From: PMG-095 sp049324695
GTDB lineage: Bacteria > Myxococcota_A > Polyangia > Polyangiales > Polyangiaceae
DNA length: 64,000 nucleotides
Reading direction: 5' to 3'
NCBI GenBank assembly: GCA_049324695.1
Contig: JBMOMJ010000019.1
Location: 62,001-126,000, forward strand
Below the pieces are notes generated by a model that saw nothing but the letters and a program-made list of their open reading frames with translations, was not told the DNA's origin and made no database searches. Positions 23,833 to 31,857 of the stretch are shown piece by piece. The position numbers and the translations under genes were made by a program. Each line of letters begins with the position of its first letter. Position 1 is the first letter of the stretch.

Positions 23833-24816
23833 TCAGAACTCGATGGTTTGTGCTTGCTCCAGGAGGTCCGCCACGCTGCGTCCGGGTGTCTCCACGAACG
23901 CGCGCCATGCCTCCCGCAGCTCTGCTGGCATGAGCTCCGTACTCGAGGTTGATGCGGCAACCAAGTCGCAGATCTCGTCGCGTTGACCCGTCGGTGACCA
24001 CAGTTCGGAGAGGGTGCTCTTGGGCGCAACCCCAAGCGAGAGCAGCGTCGTTCCAGCTGCGCCGTCGTGAGACCAGAAAAAATTCGGGATGGTGCTTTTC
24101 CAACGCGCAACGCGCCGCACCCAATCCAACCAAAAGCAAAGAGCCGCTCCGCCCGCCGCTCCGAGGGGCAGGCGCAGTGACAAAGGCGTCGTCGGTCGCT
24201 CGACACCGCGACAAGGACGCACTGTTTCGGTGACCAGGTACAAAAGTTCGGCTGGGTGACGCCGGGTGTTCTCTGGCAACAACAATGACCAGAGCTCTTC
24301 CAGGGGGAGCTCGCGCGTCCACTGACCGTACCAACCGCCGACCTCTTCGAGCGACGGCTCTTCCGAGATGCGTGCGGAATCGAGCTGCCGCGACAAATCC
24401 AGCATCGGATCGGCAATGATCGCTTGCACGAGCTCACTCGCAGCTTGCCAAACCGCCTCCAGCACCAATGGAGTGAGCTCCGGCGCCGCGCTGAGCGCGG
24501 GGCTGGGTGCAAATGGAAAAGCCGAGCACAGCGGAAACCGCCGCCCTGCTGCGTCACGGCTCGGGCTCAATACTCCCGCGCAGTACGACGCTGCCCCACG
24601 CTCACCCCGCGCGCCGAACACGAATGCTTGCATCGGTGAGCGCTCGTAGCCTTCGTGCCAGGAATTCCCCCGACGTTCGTTGGTCCATTCCACGTTGTCG
24701 GTGAGGAAAGCATCGAGTTCACTTTGAACAGCGCCGCCGGCGCCGAGGTTCACGAAGTCGCCACGCGCGGGGACCTTGCCGAGCAAAATCGGATGACCCC
24801 ACTCCGCCGTGTTCAC
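23833..24816 (-). CDS. tagF: T6SS regulator TagF
   Basis: 327 residues from the GTG at 24816, which overlaps the tssM stop as GTGA. A longer start at 24879 would overlap tssM by 67 bases. The N-terminal TagF/ImpM domain shows GHPILLGKVPARGDFVNLG, WHEGYERSPMQAFVFGA and RDAAGRRFPLCSAF, all typical. The C-terminal third has LWFWLDW-like FWLDWVRRVARWKSTIPNFF and closes with helices. TagF usually restrains T6SS firing post-translationally together with Fha, consistent with tagF-tagH adjacency. Confidence 0.85.
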   Translation of the reverse strand: MNTAEWGHPILLGKVPARGDFVNLGAGGAVQSELDAFLTDNVEWTNERRGNSWHEGYERSPMQAFVFGARGERGAASYCAGVLSPSRDAAGRRFPLCSAFPFAPSPALSAAPELTPLVLEAVWQAASELVQAIIADPMLDLSRQLDSARISEEPSLEEVGGWYGQWTRELPLEELWSLLLPENTRRHPAELLYLVTETVRPCRGVERPTTPLSLRLPLGAAGGAALCFWLDWVRRVARWKSTIPNFFWSHDGAAGTTLLSLGVAPKSTLSELWSPTGQRDEICDLVAASTSSTELMPAELREAWRAFVETPGRSVADLLEQAQTIEF

Positions 24817-27800
24817 CGACGGCCTCCCGCTCCCGCTCCCGCTGCTGCGCCGCCGCCGACCGTGACCTCCGGTGGGCAACGCAGGCGATGAAAGAATTCT
24901 CGCCCGAACGGGTGCACTGTCTTGGACGGCTTGAAGTCGATCGTCACAGGGGCTTCACCGCCGCGCGTCATGGTCCAGCTCGCAGCCAGCACGGGCAACC
25001 CGCCAGCGTTTTGCCCCGTAGGCTTGATGCCGCCCGCAGCGAGCAAACGGAACAGGCCAAAGTCGCCGAGGCGTGGGATCTGATCGGTGAAGCCCGCGCC
25101 TTTCACGAGCAACGTGCCGCCGTGGGGATCACCCTTGCCTGGCCATTGTACTGGAGCCCAGCGCTCGGGCTCGTTGCGATAAACGGTCGCTTGCCCGTCC
25201 ACCACCAGCGAGATTTCTGCGATGTCCGCGCCCACCGGGTGAATGCGGATTGCAAACTGCAAGTTAGGTTCGGGCGCGCTGCCGAAGATCGCCTCGGTGA
25301 TCTGCTGCGCGGTGCCGAGGCAGCTCAAGAAGTCGGCACGGAACGGCATCGGATCGGCAGACGGCTTCGGCACGAATCCTTCGCCGACGCGATCGAGGCG
25401 CCCCTCCAAGTTCGCTTTGAAGAACTTCCACAGAATGCCGGTTTCCGGACGGAAGAACTCCACGAACTCCGGAACGGTGACTTCCTCTTGCGTGTTGGCG
25501 AAGGGAAAGCGCGACTGGATCTTGGTGTTGTAGTTCTCCCAGACCTCAGCCTTCCAATGCTCGCTCAAGGAGGCGAAGTCGGCTCGCACGACGCCCGCAC
25601 GGCTGCCGCGAATCGGATTCATGAGCAGTGGTTCGAGAATGAGGCGAGAGCGCGGATCCGTACCACCAAGCAGAATCTGAACGGCAGCTGCCGTGCGTGA
25701 AAGCTCCGCCGCAAACTCGGCTCCGGGCTCGGCGCGCGATTCGGCGAGCTGGCTCAGCGAGACGTGCAACGTGCTGAGGTGCACGAGGTACTGCGCGAGA
25801 CCGGCAGGTGCAGCGTCCGGCTTGCCATTGATGCTATCGCCGAAAGCGAACTTCAAAAGCGGTCTGAAGTGGCGTTCGACGCTGGAAATCGGCCGCTCCG
25901 GAGTGCCCGCGTCGGCGAGCTTCATCTTCTCGAGCTGCTTGTCGAGCAGCTGCTTGCCCTTCTCGGCCGCCTTGTCGAGCAACGAAGTCGGCGAGATGTC
26001 GAGGCGCACGTTGTCGCTCAGCGTGCGGAACAGACGAACGTAGGGCCCTTCGGCTTCGGCCAGCGCTCGCAGCTCCATCAGCGCCGACTGCATGTCGGTT
26101 GGTGCTTCCACGTCGAGACCAGCGAGGAAGTCGGACCAGGCGGCCACGTAGCGCTGGAAGTAGAGATCGCGCAGGCGCTCCGCGGCGTTCTCACGCGAGT
26201 CGACGTTCTCCAACATCGACTTCTGACCGAGCACCCACGGCTCGAGCTCGAGACGCGCGTCCGGCGACTCCAAGAGCGGGCGCACCTTTTCCCAGCCGAG
26301 CGCCGTGTACAATCCCGGCACTTCCACGTTGCCGCGCGTCTTCCAGTACGGTGCAGACGCACCAAAGAAGATTTTCTCGGGGCGAATCGGCGGAGCGCCC
26401 TCGGCAGCTTCGTTCAGCCAGGAAAAGCGCAGCTCGTCGATGGGCAGCATCGATAGCTTCCCCTGAGCGCGCGACAGCGCCGTGAGATCTGCCTTCCAAG
26501 CCCAAGTGTGATCGTTGGCCAACCCGTTGACGTAACGCGCAGCGTGCGATTCCAGGCGCTGTTGATCGGCTTCGGTATTCGAATGCAGTGCTCGTGCCCA
26601 CACCGCAGAGAGCCGCCGCGTCGCAAACTCTTTTTGCAGCCGATCTGGCTGCGTCAACATCACGTAGAGCTTCAGATCTTCGTACGCACTCTGGAAGTTC
26701 CGGATATCCGTGCGCATCAAGTCGCCGATTGAACGCACATCGGAGACGAGTTGGCTCTTGACCGGACCTTCCACCATTGCGCGCAAGCGCTCGGTGTAGA
26801 TGTTGCCGAGCGAGGCGGAGAGATCTTTCGCGGTGTACGGCCCGAAGAAGCCGCGCACAGATGTCTTCTGCTGCTCGCGTTCGAGCTGCTCGGTGCGATC
26901 CAAGAGCAGGTTCAGCGCGTTGGCGGCGCCACTAGCCTCACCGCTGCGTTCGAGTGAACGCGCCTGCACTACGTCACGCTCGGCGGCCTGCATCAGCTCC
27001 GAGTTGTCGACGTAGCTCGACGTGGCCGGCGCGACGATCAGCAACGTGATCAGCACCGCAACACCAGCCCAGATCGCTCGTTGACGAGCTCGCCGCTTGA
27101 CGCGGCTCATGGATCGAACTGCGAGGTGGCGATCCGGAAAGATCACCTTGGCGAACAGATCGGTAACGAAAAAGCTTTGGGCCTGGCTCGGGCGGGCTTC
27201 AGGGCCTTGAAAGCCGCGCAGATCGAAGCCACGCGCCATGTTGGCGAGCACGCGGTCCATGGCGCGACCGGTCTGAGTGCCGCTCGAGAAGTAGAAACCA
27301 CGCACGAGCGGCGTTTCTTGGTACGGGTTGTGACGCGCCAGCTCCTCGAGAAAGCGAGCCACTGGTGCACCCAACGCCTGAAACTCTAGCGGGAACTGCA
27401 TCACGCGCTGCCGCACTTCCGGCTGCGGTTCTCGCGCCAGGCGCTCCAGCATGTGTGCGTGCAGCACCTTCATCAAGAGCTCGAACTCACTCTCGGTGGC
27501 ACGCGCTGGATCGTCCAAGCGCTCGTCGTCGATGCTGAAGCTCGCGCCCCACGCCTGCCCGCGCTGCTGCTTACCGAGATCGCCGAAGAACTCGACGAAG
27601 CCGGCGATGAGATCCACTTTCGTGAACATCACGTAGATGGGCAACACCATTTCGGTTTTGCTCATCAGCTCATCGACGCGCTGGCGCAGCTTGCGCACTA
27701 GCTCTTCGTTTTGATCTTCGCTCGCGCCGAGCAAATCTTCGACGCTGAGCGCCACCACGATGCCGTCGAGCGGCCGCTCAGGGCGGAAGCGGCGCAACGT

Positions 27801-28361
27801 GTCGAGGAAGGTGGTCCACTCCTCGTGGTCGTCTTCTTCAGTGGAGAGGCGCCCGGCGGTGTCGAGCAGAATGGCGTGCTGCGAGAACCACCAGTCGCAG
27901 TTCTTGGTGCCCGCGGTGCCGCGCACCTTGGCGCCACCCGCGCCGGCTGGCGTGATGAAGCCGAGCCCAGATTGACTGAGCGCAGTGGTCTTGCCGGCTG
28001 CCGGCGGCCCCACGATCGCGTACCAGGGCAGCGCGTAGAGAGCCGACTTGCCACCTTTGCCGAGCTTGCTGCGCTTCAGCGTGTCGAGCGCCGCCTTCAT
28101 CTGCGCTTGCAGCGCCAAGATCTCAGGGCGTTTGTCGGGGCGCACACGTTCGGCTTGCGCTGCGGCTTGCCTTAAAAGCTCGCGCTCGAGCGCCGCCGCC
28201 TTCATCTGCGCTCGCACCATGCGCACGATGAAGACGGTCGCGACCGCCAGCACCAACACGACGGTGACGACGATGGCGATCCACAAAGGCAGGTGGACGA
28301 GCAAGACCACCAGCCAGGTGGCCACCAGCAAGAGCACCGAAAGAATGATCAGCCAAAGCAT
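24813..28361 (-). CDS. tssM: T6SS membrane-complex ATPase-like protein TssM (IcmF)
   Basis: 1182 residues, normal for TssM. Two N-terminal membrane helices (about 1-22 and 26-47), a G-protein-like domain with Walker A GPPAAGKTTALSQSG (about 120-133) and DTAGR-type switch (LLDTAGRLST), then a third helix at about 435-455. The rest is periplasmic alpha/beta sequence with the IcmF C-terminal domain. An intact P-loop suggests nucleotide binding. TssM joins TssJ and TssL to make the envelope channel. It follows tssL by 15 bases and overlaps tagF as GTGA. Confidence 0.95.
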   Translation of the reverse strand: MLWLIILSVLLLVATWLVVLLVHLPLWIAIVVTVVLVLAVATVFIVRMVRAQMKAAALERELLRQAAAQAERVRPDKRPEILALQAQMKAALDTLKRSKLGKGGKSALYALPWYAIVGPPAAGKTTALSQSGLGFITPAGAGGAKVRGTAGTKNCDWWFSQHAILLDTAGRLSTEEDDHEEWTTFLDTLRRFRPERPLDGIVVALSVEDLLGASEDQNEELVRKLRQRVDELMSKTEMVLPIYVMFTKVDLIAGFVEFFGDLGKQQRGQAWGASFSIDDERLDDPARATESEFELLMKVLHAHMLERLAREPQPEVRQRVMQFPLEFQALGAPVARFLEELARHNPYQETPLVRGFYFSSGTQTGRAMDRVLANMARGFDLRGFQGPEARPSQAQSFFVTDLFAKVIFPDRHLAVRSMSRVKRRARQRAIWAGVAVLITLLIVAPATSSYVDNSELMQAAERDVVQARSLERSGEASGAANALNLLLDRTEQLEREQQKTSVRGFFGPYTAKDLSASLGNIYTERLRAMVEGPVKSQLVSDVRSIGDLMRTDIRNFQSAYEDLKLYVMLTQPDRLQKEFATRRLSAVWARALHSNTEADQQRLESHAARYVNGLANDHTWAWKADLTALSRAQGKLSMLPIDELRFSWLNEAAEGAPPIRPEKIFFGASAPYWKTRGNVEVPGLYTALGWEKVRPLLESPDARLELEPWVLGQKSMLENVDSRENAAERLRDLYFQRYVAAWSDFLAGLDVEAPTDMQSALMELRALAEAEGPYVRLFRTLSDNVRLDISPTSLLDKAAEKGKQLLDKQLEKMKLADAGTPERPISSVERHFRPLLKFAFGDSINGKPDAAPAGLAQYLVHLSTLHVSLSQLAESRAEPGAEFAAELSRTAAAVQILLGGTDPRSRLILEPLLMNPIRGSRAGVVRADFASLSEHWKAEVWENYNTKIQSRFPFANTQEEVTVPEFVEFFRPETGILWKFFKANLEGRLDRVGEGFVPKPSADPMPFRADFLSCLGTAQQITEAIFGSAPEPNLQFAIRIHPVGADIAEISLVVDGQATVYRNEPERWAPVQWPGKGDPHGGTLLVKGAGFTDQIPRLGDFGLFRLLAAGGIKPTGQNAGGLPVLAASWTMTRGGEAPVTIDFKPSKTVHPFGREFFHRLRCPPEVTVGGGAAAGAGAGGRR

Positions 28362-28376
28362 CGGCGTTGCTCGATC

Positions 28377-29054
28377 CTACGAACCTGCTCGGGCGCTGCC
28401 CGCTGGCATCGCCTGTAAAGTCTCTTTGAGGTGCATGTTCAACACGCGCTCGAGGCCGAACACCACGAGGAGCGCGACCAGAATGCAACCAATGACCAAG
28501 CCGATCAGCGGCGCATTCGTCGAGCGCGCCGCGCCCACGCGCTCGCGTGGCTCAGCGTGCGGGCCAATCTTGGCTGCCGAGGGCAACATCTTGGCGACAC
28601 GCTGGCGAGCCGCGTCGCTGAACTGCATCAGCGGGCGCTGATCGGCGCTGTTGCCATAGCTGCCGCGAAAACCGAGCGCGAGGCACAGGTAATAGACTTC
28701 GAGGGCGAGCGGGTTGCCTCCCTGTTGCAAGAGGTGCCGCAAGCGATTGAAGAAATTCTCGCCTGCGGTGTACTCGCCGTAGAGCTGAAGCTGCAACGGC
28801 TGCCCCATCCACTCGGAGCGCCCCGGCCAATTCGACTTCAAGATCTGCTCGTCGATGAACGCCACCAACGCATAACGCGCCTCCACGAGCTCCACATCGG
28901 AGATCCCACTCGCGCGACCTTTGCCGACCATCGCATCGAGCGCGGTGAGGATGCGCTGGCGGAGCTCGGCGGGTGGCGGCAGGTTGGCGGCGCGCGGCAG
29001 CTGAGCTCCCAGAATGAGCACGTCGGCGCACGCCCAGAACATGGCTTCGGTCAC
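28377..29054 (-). CDS. tssL: T6SS membrane-complex protein TssL (DotU)
   Basis: 225 residues from the GTG at 29054 (AAGGA about 8 bases upstream). A frame from 29120 would overlap tssK by 55 bases. The DotU domain is clear: FWACADVLILGAQLP, ARYALVAFIDEQILKSNW, QLQLYGEYTAGENFFNRL and YYLCLALGFRG. One membrane helix (about 183-205) near the C-terminus. There is no OmpA-like or peptidoglycan-binding extension, so cell-wall anchoring must come from another protein. Confidence 0.93.
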   Translation of the reverse strand: MTEAMFWACADVLILGAQLPRAANLPPPAELRQRILTALDAMVGKGRASGISDVELVEARYALVAFIDEQILKSNWPGRSEWMGQPLQLQLYGEYTAGENFFNRLRHLLQQGGNPLALEVYYLCLALGFRGSYGNSADQRPLMQFSDAARQRVAKMLPSAAKIGPHAEPRERVGAARSTNAPLIGLVIGCILVALLVVFGLERVLNMHLKETLQAMPAGSARAGS

Positions 29055-29065
29055 GGCCGTTTCCT

Positions 29066-30415
29066 TCAGCGTAGGTTGGCGGGCTGCACGGCGTAGAGCG
29101 AGAGCGACGCTCCCGTCCACTCACCATCAGCGGGCAAATACAAAGCAACCGTCGAAGACTTCGCAATATCGTCCCAATAGGAACCCTCTTTGCGAAGACG
29201 GAAGAAGCAAAGGCCCGGCTTCACCGGCAACGCTGCCGACGGGTTCCACTCGATTTCGACGCGCACGCCGTGCCGCGCTTGCTTCACGATGTCGTAAACC
29301 TGGTTCCAGCTCGCGAGCTTGAGTACGCCGGGCACACGCTCGCGCACCAGGCCTTCTGCCATGTTGGCCGACACGGCTACGAAGAGCTCTTGGTTCAGCA
29401 AACCCCGATCCGGGAACTTGCCGATGAACATACCGTCGGGGCGATGCTCGAGGCCGATCTCGACGTAAGCGCGCTCGATGCCGCCCGGCAGCAAGCGCCG
29501 CACGACCGCAAACAGAGTTTCGAACACGTCGCCGAGCTCGAGATAGTTGAACTTCGGCACCGCCGTGGGCTCCACGTCGGCTGAGAAACTGCAGAGCTGC
29601 CCGGCGAGCTGCGCCAGCACCATGTACGCTTCTTCCGGGTGTGTGCGCGGCGTATCGAGCAAATGCTGCAACGTCGGAATCACGCCGTTGAGCGTGTGCA
29701 GCATCCAAAACTTGCGCACCTCCGTCGAGTGGAAGTCGACCGCACCGCCCTGCCGTTGTCGTCGCTCGCCGGCGAGCTGTTGTTGGCGCGCGACGACTTG
29801 CGAAAGAATCCCGCGCACGCCATTCGCCAGAAACGGCGCTGCCGGCAGGTAGAGCACCGGCGGAATGTGCGTATCGAGCACTTTGAATTGGCCGTTGTCC
29901 TGCCGCAACAGCACGGCCACGCGAATGATCGAAAAGCCCTCGTGACGCTCGCCGTTGAAGAACACGCGCACGTTGGGGCGCGCCCACTCCACCTCTTGAG
30001 GTGAAGCGCCGGAGTTCAAATCGACCACGCCTTTGCTGGCGCGCAGATAGCGCCGAATCGCTGGGTCGTCTTCGTTGCCGACCAGCGCCGTCGCGTCCAT
30101 TTCGTGCGCTAGACCGAGAAAGACTTCGACCTGCACGCCATCGGCAGGCAACGCGCGCGGTGCGGGCGCCGGTGTGTCGCTGCCTTCACCGCAAGCGACG
30201 GTAGTGCCATCGGGCCAGATCGCCGAAAAGCGCCGCAGGCGAAATTGGTTCGCCGCAAAGCCGCGATCGTCGATCTCGACCTCGGTGATGCCCCAATCGT
30301 AATGACGCACGCCTTGCATGCGTTCGCGCAGCAACGCTTCGTGATAGCGATCCTGCTGCTGCATGTGGTGCTGACTGAGCAGCAGCCCCTCACTCCACAC
30401 CGGCTTATTCGCCAT
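29066..30415 (-). CDS. tssK: T6SS baseplate protein TssK
   Basis: 449 residues, usual length. Starts MANKPVWSEGLLLSQHHMQQ, the TssK signature (P-x-W-x-E-G-x-x-L-x-P/S-Q-H-x-Q-Q), then RYLRASKGVVDLNSGASP, IPPVLYLPAAPFLANGVRGI and a C-terminal receptor-like domain beginning near RPDGMFIGKFPDRGLL. TssK links the baseplate to the TssLM membrane complex. It lies 3 bases after tssJ. Confidence 0.95.
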   Translation of the reverse strand: MANKPVWSEGLLLSQHHMQQQDRYHEALLRERMQGVRHYDWGITEVEIDDRGFAANQFRLRRFSAIWPDGTTVACGEGSDTPAPAPRALPADGVQVEVFLGLAHEMDATALVGNEDDPAIRRYLRASKGVVDLNSGASPQEVEWARPNVRVFFNGERHEGFSIIRVAVLLRQDNGQFKVLDTHIPPVLYLPAAPFLANGVRGILSQVVARQQQLAGERRQRQGGAVDFHSTEVRKFWMLHTLNGVIPTLQHLLDTPRTHPEEAYMVLAQLAGQLCSFSADVEPTAVPKFNYLELGDVFETLFAVVRRLLPGGIERAYVEIGLEHRPDGMFIGKFPDRGLLNQELFVAVSANMAEGLVRERVPGVLKLASWNQVYDIVKQARHGVRVEIEWNPSAALPVKPGLCFFRLRKEGSYWDDIAKSSTVALYLPADGEWTGASLSLYAVQPANLR

Positions 30416-30418
30416 GTT

Positions 30419-30994
30419 TCAATTACCCCCGGCAGCGGGCGGCTGTTCCGAGGCGCTCCCAGTAGCCGCGGCGCTATCGTCCGTCCTTCCCTGTCCGTCC
30501 TGAATTTGCATCCGATCGAGCCACACTGACAAGTGCGGCGCTGCCGTCGGGCAAGGCGGCGTCGTCTTCGGCGGAGCCAACTCGTACGTTACGTACCAAT
30601 CTTTTCCCTGCGGCTCTCGAAACAGCGCCACCAACCCGAGAAACACCGCTTGTGGGTTGGTCTTTAGCTGAACCTGCTTGGTTTCGCCAGGAAACACCGT
30701 GTGTTGTTCCACGCTGAGCATATCGGCTTGGAGCGCGTCCTTGTCCTTTTGCCAGATGTCTTCGAACGATGCATTTCTAAGCCGCGCATCCGCAGAGAGT
30801 TGATAAACGCGCACTTGCACCGGACGCCCCTGTCCGTCCGCTGTTGGGTTCACGCGTTGGCTCGCGCTGAGAGTCAGCGTTGGCTCCAACGCGGGGCACG
30901 GTTTAGCGGGTGGCGGAGCAGCCGCCGGTGGCGGAGTCGACGAGCATGCCCAAGATCCGAACAACAACACTACTATTGACGCCCTGAGTTTCAT
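30419..30994 (-). CDS. tssJ: T6SS outer-membrane lipoprotein TssJ
   Basis: 191 residues. Signal peptide MKLRASIVVLLFGSWACSST with lipobox (SWAC). The TssJ beta-sandwich is recognisable: LTLSASQRVNPTADGQGRPV, QVRVYQLSADARLRNASFED, IWQKDKDALQADMLSVEQHT and VFPGETKQVQL. A low-complexity C-terminal tail of about 35 residues is extra. First gene of the minus-strand arm, so its promoter lies in the 313-base gap shared with hcp. Confidence 0.9.
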   Translation of the reverse strand: MKLRASIVVLLFGSWACSSTPPPAAAPPPAKPCPALEPTLTLSASQRVNPTADGQGRPVQVRVYQLSADARLRNASFEDIWQKDKDALQADMLSVEQHTVFPGETKQVQLKTNPQAVFLGLVALFREPQGKDWYVTYELAPPKTTPPCPTAAPHLSVWLDRMQIQDGQGRTDDSAAATGSASEQPPAAGGN

Positions 30995-31160
30995 CGGCGG
31001 CGCCCGTTATACAACGAGCCCGCCCGCTGCTGCCGGGAGTTCTTACGCGGCAGAATTTCGGCTCTTGCGCCATCTTGCGCGAACACGCGCCGCTTCTTGC
31101 AGTTCGCAGGGGAGAAAATCCGCAAAATTCGCGTAAGCTATTAAATGCGCGGCGCCGCCC

Positions 31161-31189
31161 TTGACCAAACGCGAGATAGCGGATAGTTC
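31161..31189 (+). promoter_or_regulatory. Weak candidate hcp promoter in tssJ/hcp divergent region
   Basis: The 313-base gap 30995-31307 separates the two T6SS arms and must hold both promoters. The best sigma70-like pair I find for hcp is TTGACC (31161-31166) and TAGTTC (31184-31189), 17 bases apart, which is a poor -10. It would leave a 5'UTR of about 110 bases. No clear sigma54 -24/-12 site is visible. Confidence 0.25.
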
Positions 31190-31274
31190 CAGAGAGGCGC
31201 TGGCGGAATGGGAATGATGTATGGGCATCATAGCGGAGCGGGGTTGGGAAGGTTTCACGGCCTGCGTCCGCTTC

Positions 31275-31290
31275 CGTTAGGGTTCTAACG
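31275..31290 (+). promoter_or_regulatory. 5'UTR hairpin directly before the hcp ribosome-binding site
   Basis: CGTTAG (31275-31280), loop GGTT and CTAACG (31285-31290) form a perfect 6-bp stem-loop ending two bases before the AAGGAG site (31293-31298) of hcp. Such a hairpin could protect an abundant mRNA 5' region or modulate initiation. Confidence 0.4.
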
Positions 31291-31307
31291 CTAAGGAGTA
31301 GACAAAA

Positions 31308-31796
31308 ATGGCTACGGATATGTACATCAAGCTGGACGGGATCGAGGGTGAGTCGCTCGACAGCAAGCACGGTGGTGAGATTCAACTGCTGTCCTTCGAC
31401 TTCGGTGCCGCTCAATCCGCGACGGCTCACGAAGGCAGCGGCAGCACCTCGGGCCGTGCCGACGTGCTCGACCTGTCGATTGTGAAGAACACCGACAAGT
31501 CGTCGCCGCTCTTGTTCTTCCTTTGCTGCTCGGGTACGCACATCCCGAAGGCCGTGCTCAACGTACGCAAGGCTGGCGGCAGCGCGCCGCTCGATTACCT
31601 GACCATCACGCTCACGCAGGTTCTCGTCAGCTCGTTCAAGTCCGGCGCGCAAGGCTCGTCGGATCGCGTCACTGAGACGGTGGTGCTGAACTTCGCCACC
31701 ATCAAGGTGGACTACACCCCGCAAAAGGCGGACGGTTCGGGTCTGCCGCAGGTCAGCAAGGGCTGGAACATCTCGACCAACTCCGAGCTTTCCTGA
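31308..31796 (+). CDS. hcp: T6SS tube protein Hcp (TssD)
   Basis: 162 residues, the standard Hcp size. Starts MATDMYIKLDGIEGESLDSK, then the beta-barrel pattern with IQLLSFDFGAAQSATAHEGS, VLDLSIVKNTDKSSPLLFFL, the hinge CCSGTHIPKAVLNVRKAGG and ITLTQVLVSSFKSGA. Strong AAGGAG site nine bases before the ATG. It forms the stacked hexameric tube inside the contractile sheath. It is the only tube gene in the window and is expressed apart from the other genes, as expected for a highly made protein. Confidence 0.95.
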   Translation: MATDMYIKLDGIEGESLDSKHGGEIQLLSFDFGAAQSATAHEGSGSTSGRADVLDLSIVKNTDKSSPLLFFLCCSGTHIPKAVLNVRKAGGSAPLDYLTITLTQVLVSSFKSGAQGSSDRVTETVVLNFATIKVDYTPQKADGSGLPQVSKGWNISTNSELS

Positions 31797-31857
31797 TCGA
31801 TTGAACGCGGCGAGCCGGTGTTCGCCGATAAGTCGCCCGCGTCGCCCTCTGAGTCAA

